Below are positions 59,590-64,000 of a stretch of 64,000 bases of DNA, in pieces; position 1 is the first letter of the stretch; every line of letters starts with the position of its first letter. The position numbers were made by a program, and so were the translations under genes. The stretch lies in the NCBI RefSeq assembly GCF_014274685.1, contig NZ_CP060393.1:806001-870000 (forward strand), given 5' to 3'. This DNA is from Edaphobacter sp. 4G125. GTDB taxonomy: Bacteria > Acidobacteriota > Terriglobia > Terriglobales > Acidobacteriaceae. Below the pieces are notes generated by a model, which made no database searches, was not told the DNA's origin, and saw only the letters and a list, made by a program, of their open reading frames with translations.

Positions 59590-60738
59590 TTAATGAATGA
59601 GTGTCGAAACGACGTTATTGGTCATGTCAATGCGTCGAATCGCGTTATTGTTCTCATCCGCTACATACATGAATCCATTTGATATAGCGATAGAGGTGGG
59701 GTGAGAAAACATTGCTTGTGAGTTTGAACCATCTTGCAATCCGCCATTAGCTTGGCCCGCATAAGTAGACACATTTCCGGCAGGATCAATGCGACGAATA
59801 CAGTTATTCAGAGCATCAGCGACGTAGGTGTTTCCATCGGCTGCGTTATACTTAATACTCAGTGGCATCGCAAATTCTGCTGAGTTTGCTGGACCATCAA
59901 CGTAACCTTGAATACCATTTCCTGCGAATGTAGTTACGTTGTTCGATTGGTCAAGTTTTCTAACAACAAAATTGCCGCTATCTGTAAGTAGACTGCTATC
60001 GGGTGTAGCTGTCATGCTCGTTATTCCACGAAACAGGGCGTTTGCAAGGGGCCCGTTTAGATATCCCGGAGTATTTGACGAAATGACCGTTTGGACAGTG
60101 TTTCCAGTTATATCAACAGATCGAAGAGCATTATTGCCAAGATCGGCGATAAGTTGTCCCTGTAATGTATATGACGATCCAAACGAACTTGGATAGCTGA
60201 ACCGTGCTTGTGCACCCGTTCCATCCTGATAACCAGATTGCCCTCCAGAAGAAGTGACTACACCGGTTGCGGGACATGTTGGAGGGACAAAAGGGTTTCC
60301 GATGCTATAAATTCTGCATATGCGGCGCACGGCATTATTACCCGCATCGACAACGATCAAATCAAGATTTACAGTCGGTGTGCAGGGAACACCTACACAT
60401 CGTTGAATAAATCCCCAGCCGCTAATTCCCGTTGGAATGTTGAATCTAGCGGATGCTAACGTACCATCTTGATTGCCTGCGTTTCCATCGCCTGCGAGTA
60501 TTTGCAAGCTGCCTGCGTTAAAGACGTCGATCTGGTTATGGCCGCTATCTGCAATGAATAGATAATTTGGATTTGTGGGGCTAATGTAAACGGCAGATGG
60601 CCGCAAAAGTGAGTTTGTTGTGTATTGAGCGTAAATAGGTATTGTGAATACCGCAGGCGAATTTTGTCCTCGGACGGTCTTGTAAGCAACTACTGAAGAT
60701 ACTAACAAGACTAGTAACGCAAGGCAGATTTTGCGCAT
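59590..60738 (-). CDS. Secreted NHL-repeat beta-propeller protein
   Basis: A 382-aa protein; the ATG at 60738 has GAGG 9 bases upstream and a signal peptide (ICLALLVLLVSSVVAYKTVRG). Six NHL-type blades are readable by the recurring pattern of a strand ending in AD-x-x-NN-x-I/V-RRID: LFIADSGHNQIDVF, LIVVDAGNNAVRRI, LIADLGNNALRSVD, TYVADALNNCIRRID and MYVADENNNAIRRID. Between blades are paired G-x-G-x-x-G-x-x-DG turns (AGNGIQGYVDGPAN). NHL propellers bind proteins, RNA or glycans and seldom catalyse. It heads the three-gene AT-richer cluster. Confidence 0.82.
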   Translation of the reverse strand: MRKICLALLVLLVSSVVAYKTVRGQNSPAVFTIPIYAQYTTNSLLRPSAVYISPTNPNYLFIADSGHNQIDVFNAGSLQILAGDGNAGNQDGTLASARFNIPTGISGWGFIQRCVGVPCTPTVNLDLIVVDAGNNAVRRICRIYSIGNPFVPPTCPATGVVTSSGGQSGYQDGTGAQARFSYPSSFGSSYTLQGQLIADLGNNALRSVDITGNTVQTVISSNTPGYLNGPLANALFRGITSMTATPDSSLLTDSGNFVVRKLDQSNNVTTFAGNGIQGYVDGPANSAEFAMPLSIKYNAADGNTYVADALNNCIRRIDPAGNVSTYAGQANGGLQDGSNSQAMFSHPTSIAISNGFMYVADENNNAIRRIDMTNNVVSTLIH

Positions 60739-60987
60739 AGTGGCAATCCTCTCTCGGAGTGATAGGAGACCTAGGATTATCCATGATGCAGCAGGACCTA
60801 ACAATTACATCAGGCAGTGCAAAAATGAGTTGCACATAAGCTTTGTTTGCTTATTGTGATCAGTATTACCACAGGTTTATAGGGCGATATATTTTTTTGT
60901 GATTACAAAAATCGATTTTTCCCACATCGGGTGAGCGACAATTGGATCTCGAATATGCCAGACGGACTGATATTCATGCCCTGAGTT

Positions 60988-63891
<2,904 letters not shown>

Positions 63892-63906
63892 GATTTCTCT
63901 CTATCT

Positions 63907-63912
63907 ATTATA
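63907..63912 (-). promoter_or_regulatory. Candidate -10 element of gyrA
   Basis: TATAAT reads perfectly on the minus strand, 15 bases upstream of the gyrA ATG; no good TTGACA is found 17 bases further up. If used, the leader would be very short. Confidence 0.35.
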
Positions 63913-64000
63913 GAGGGTCTTGTACGTCTCTGCCCCCCACGAAAGACTAGCCTGAAGGTGCTTGCGACGAGTCCTTGCGAGTGAGTGCGTCAGCAGCAGT

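Overview
The window looks like a chromosomal segment of an Acidobacteriota member, most likely class Terriglobia (Granulicella, Edaphobacter or Terriglobus-like). The grounds are three very large Oar-type TonB-dependent receptors with an N-terminal carboxypeptidase-regulatory-like domain, a PadR regulator coupled to a short membrane protein, and intergenic repeats of a kind I associate with that group. The genus is inference. I see no rRNA, CRISPR array, insertion sequence or prophage.

Layout. 1-4744: N-terminal part of a sodium:solute symporter behind a perfect LacI-type palindrome, then a TonB receptor, both on the minus strand. 4933-11210: a compact amine-catabolism locus with an EutR-like AraC regulator, a divergent ethanolamine-type permease, and a three-gene minus-strand operon (glutamine-synthetase-like ligase, SDR, aldehyde dehydrogenase). 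Together these match the enzyme types of a gamma-glutamylated ethanolamine route that needs neither B12 nor a microcompartment. This is the most interesting system here. 11787-12026: tRNA-Ser(UGA) and tRNA-Thr(CGU). 12162-21063: a GlcNAc/glycan-flavoured block (secreted GH18, HGSNAT-like membrane protein, SIS-only sugar isomerase/deaminase, a diguanylate cyclase and a PIG-L/LmbE-type protein).

21245-28569: a ROK regulator, TonB receptor, argininosuccinate-lyase-like enzyme and APC permease read in one direction and form a plausible uptake and catabolism unit. 28647-30307: a cupin and a shortened, apparently catalytically dead GH13 homologue. 30700-35645: a TonB receptor followed by a secreted M28 metallopeptidase, suggesting peptide use. 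35704-42350: housekeeping and metabolic genes (ALDH7, ribosome recycling factor, a SnoaL-like protein, a TMEM175-type channel, a molybdopterin oxidoreductase, a threonine-dehydratase-like enzyme).

42520-52096 is an outer-membrane biogenesis neighbourhood: BamA, an RDD membrane protein, LptD, a DsbA-type lipoprotein and a SurA-type lipoprotein. 52260-58050 holds an oxidoreductase, an M15/DUF5715-like protein, PGPGW and CHAD proteins, and the PadR pair. 58199-60738 is a visibly AT-richer island of three secreted or lipoprotein genes. The window closes with gyrA, whose product carries an unusual coiled-coil insertion in its C-terminal domain.
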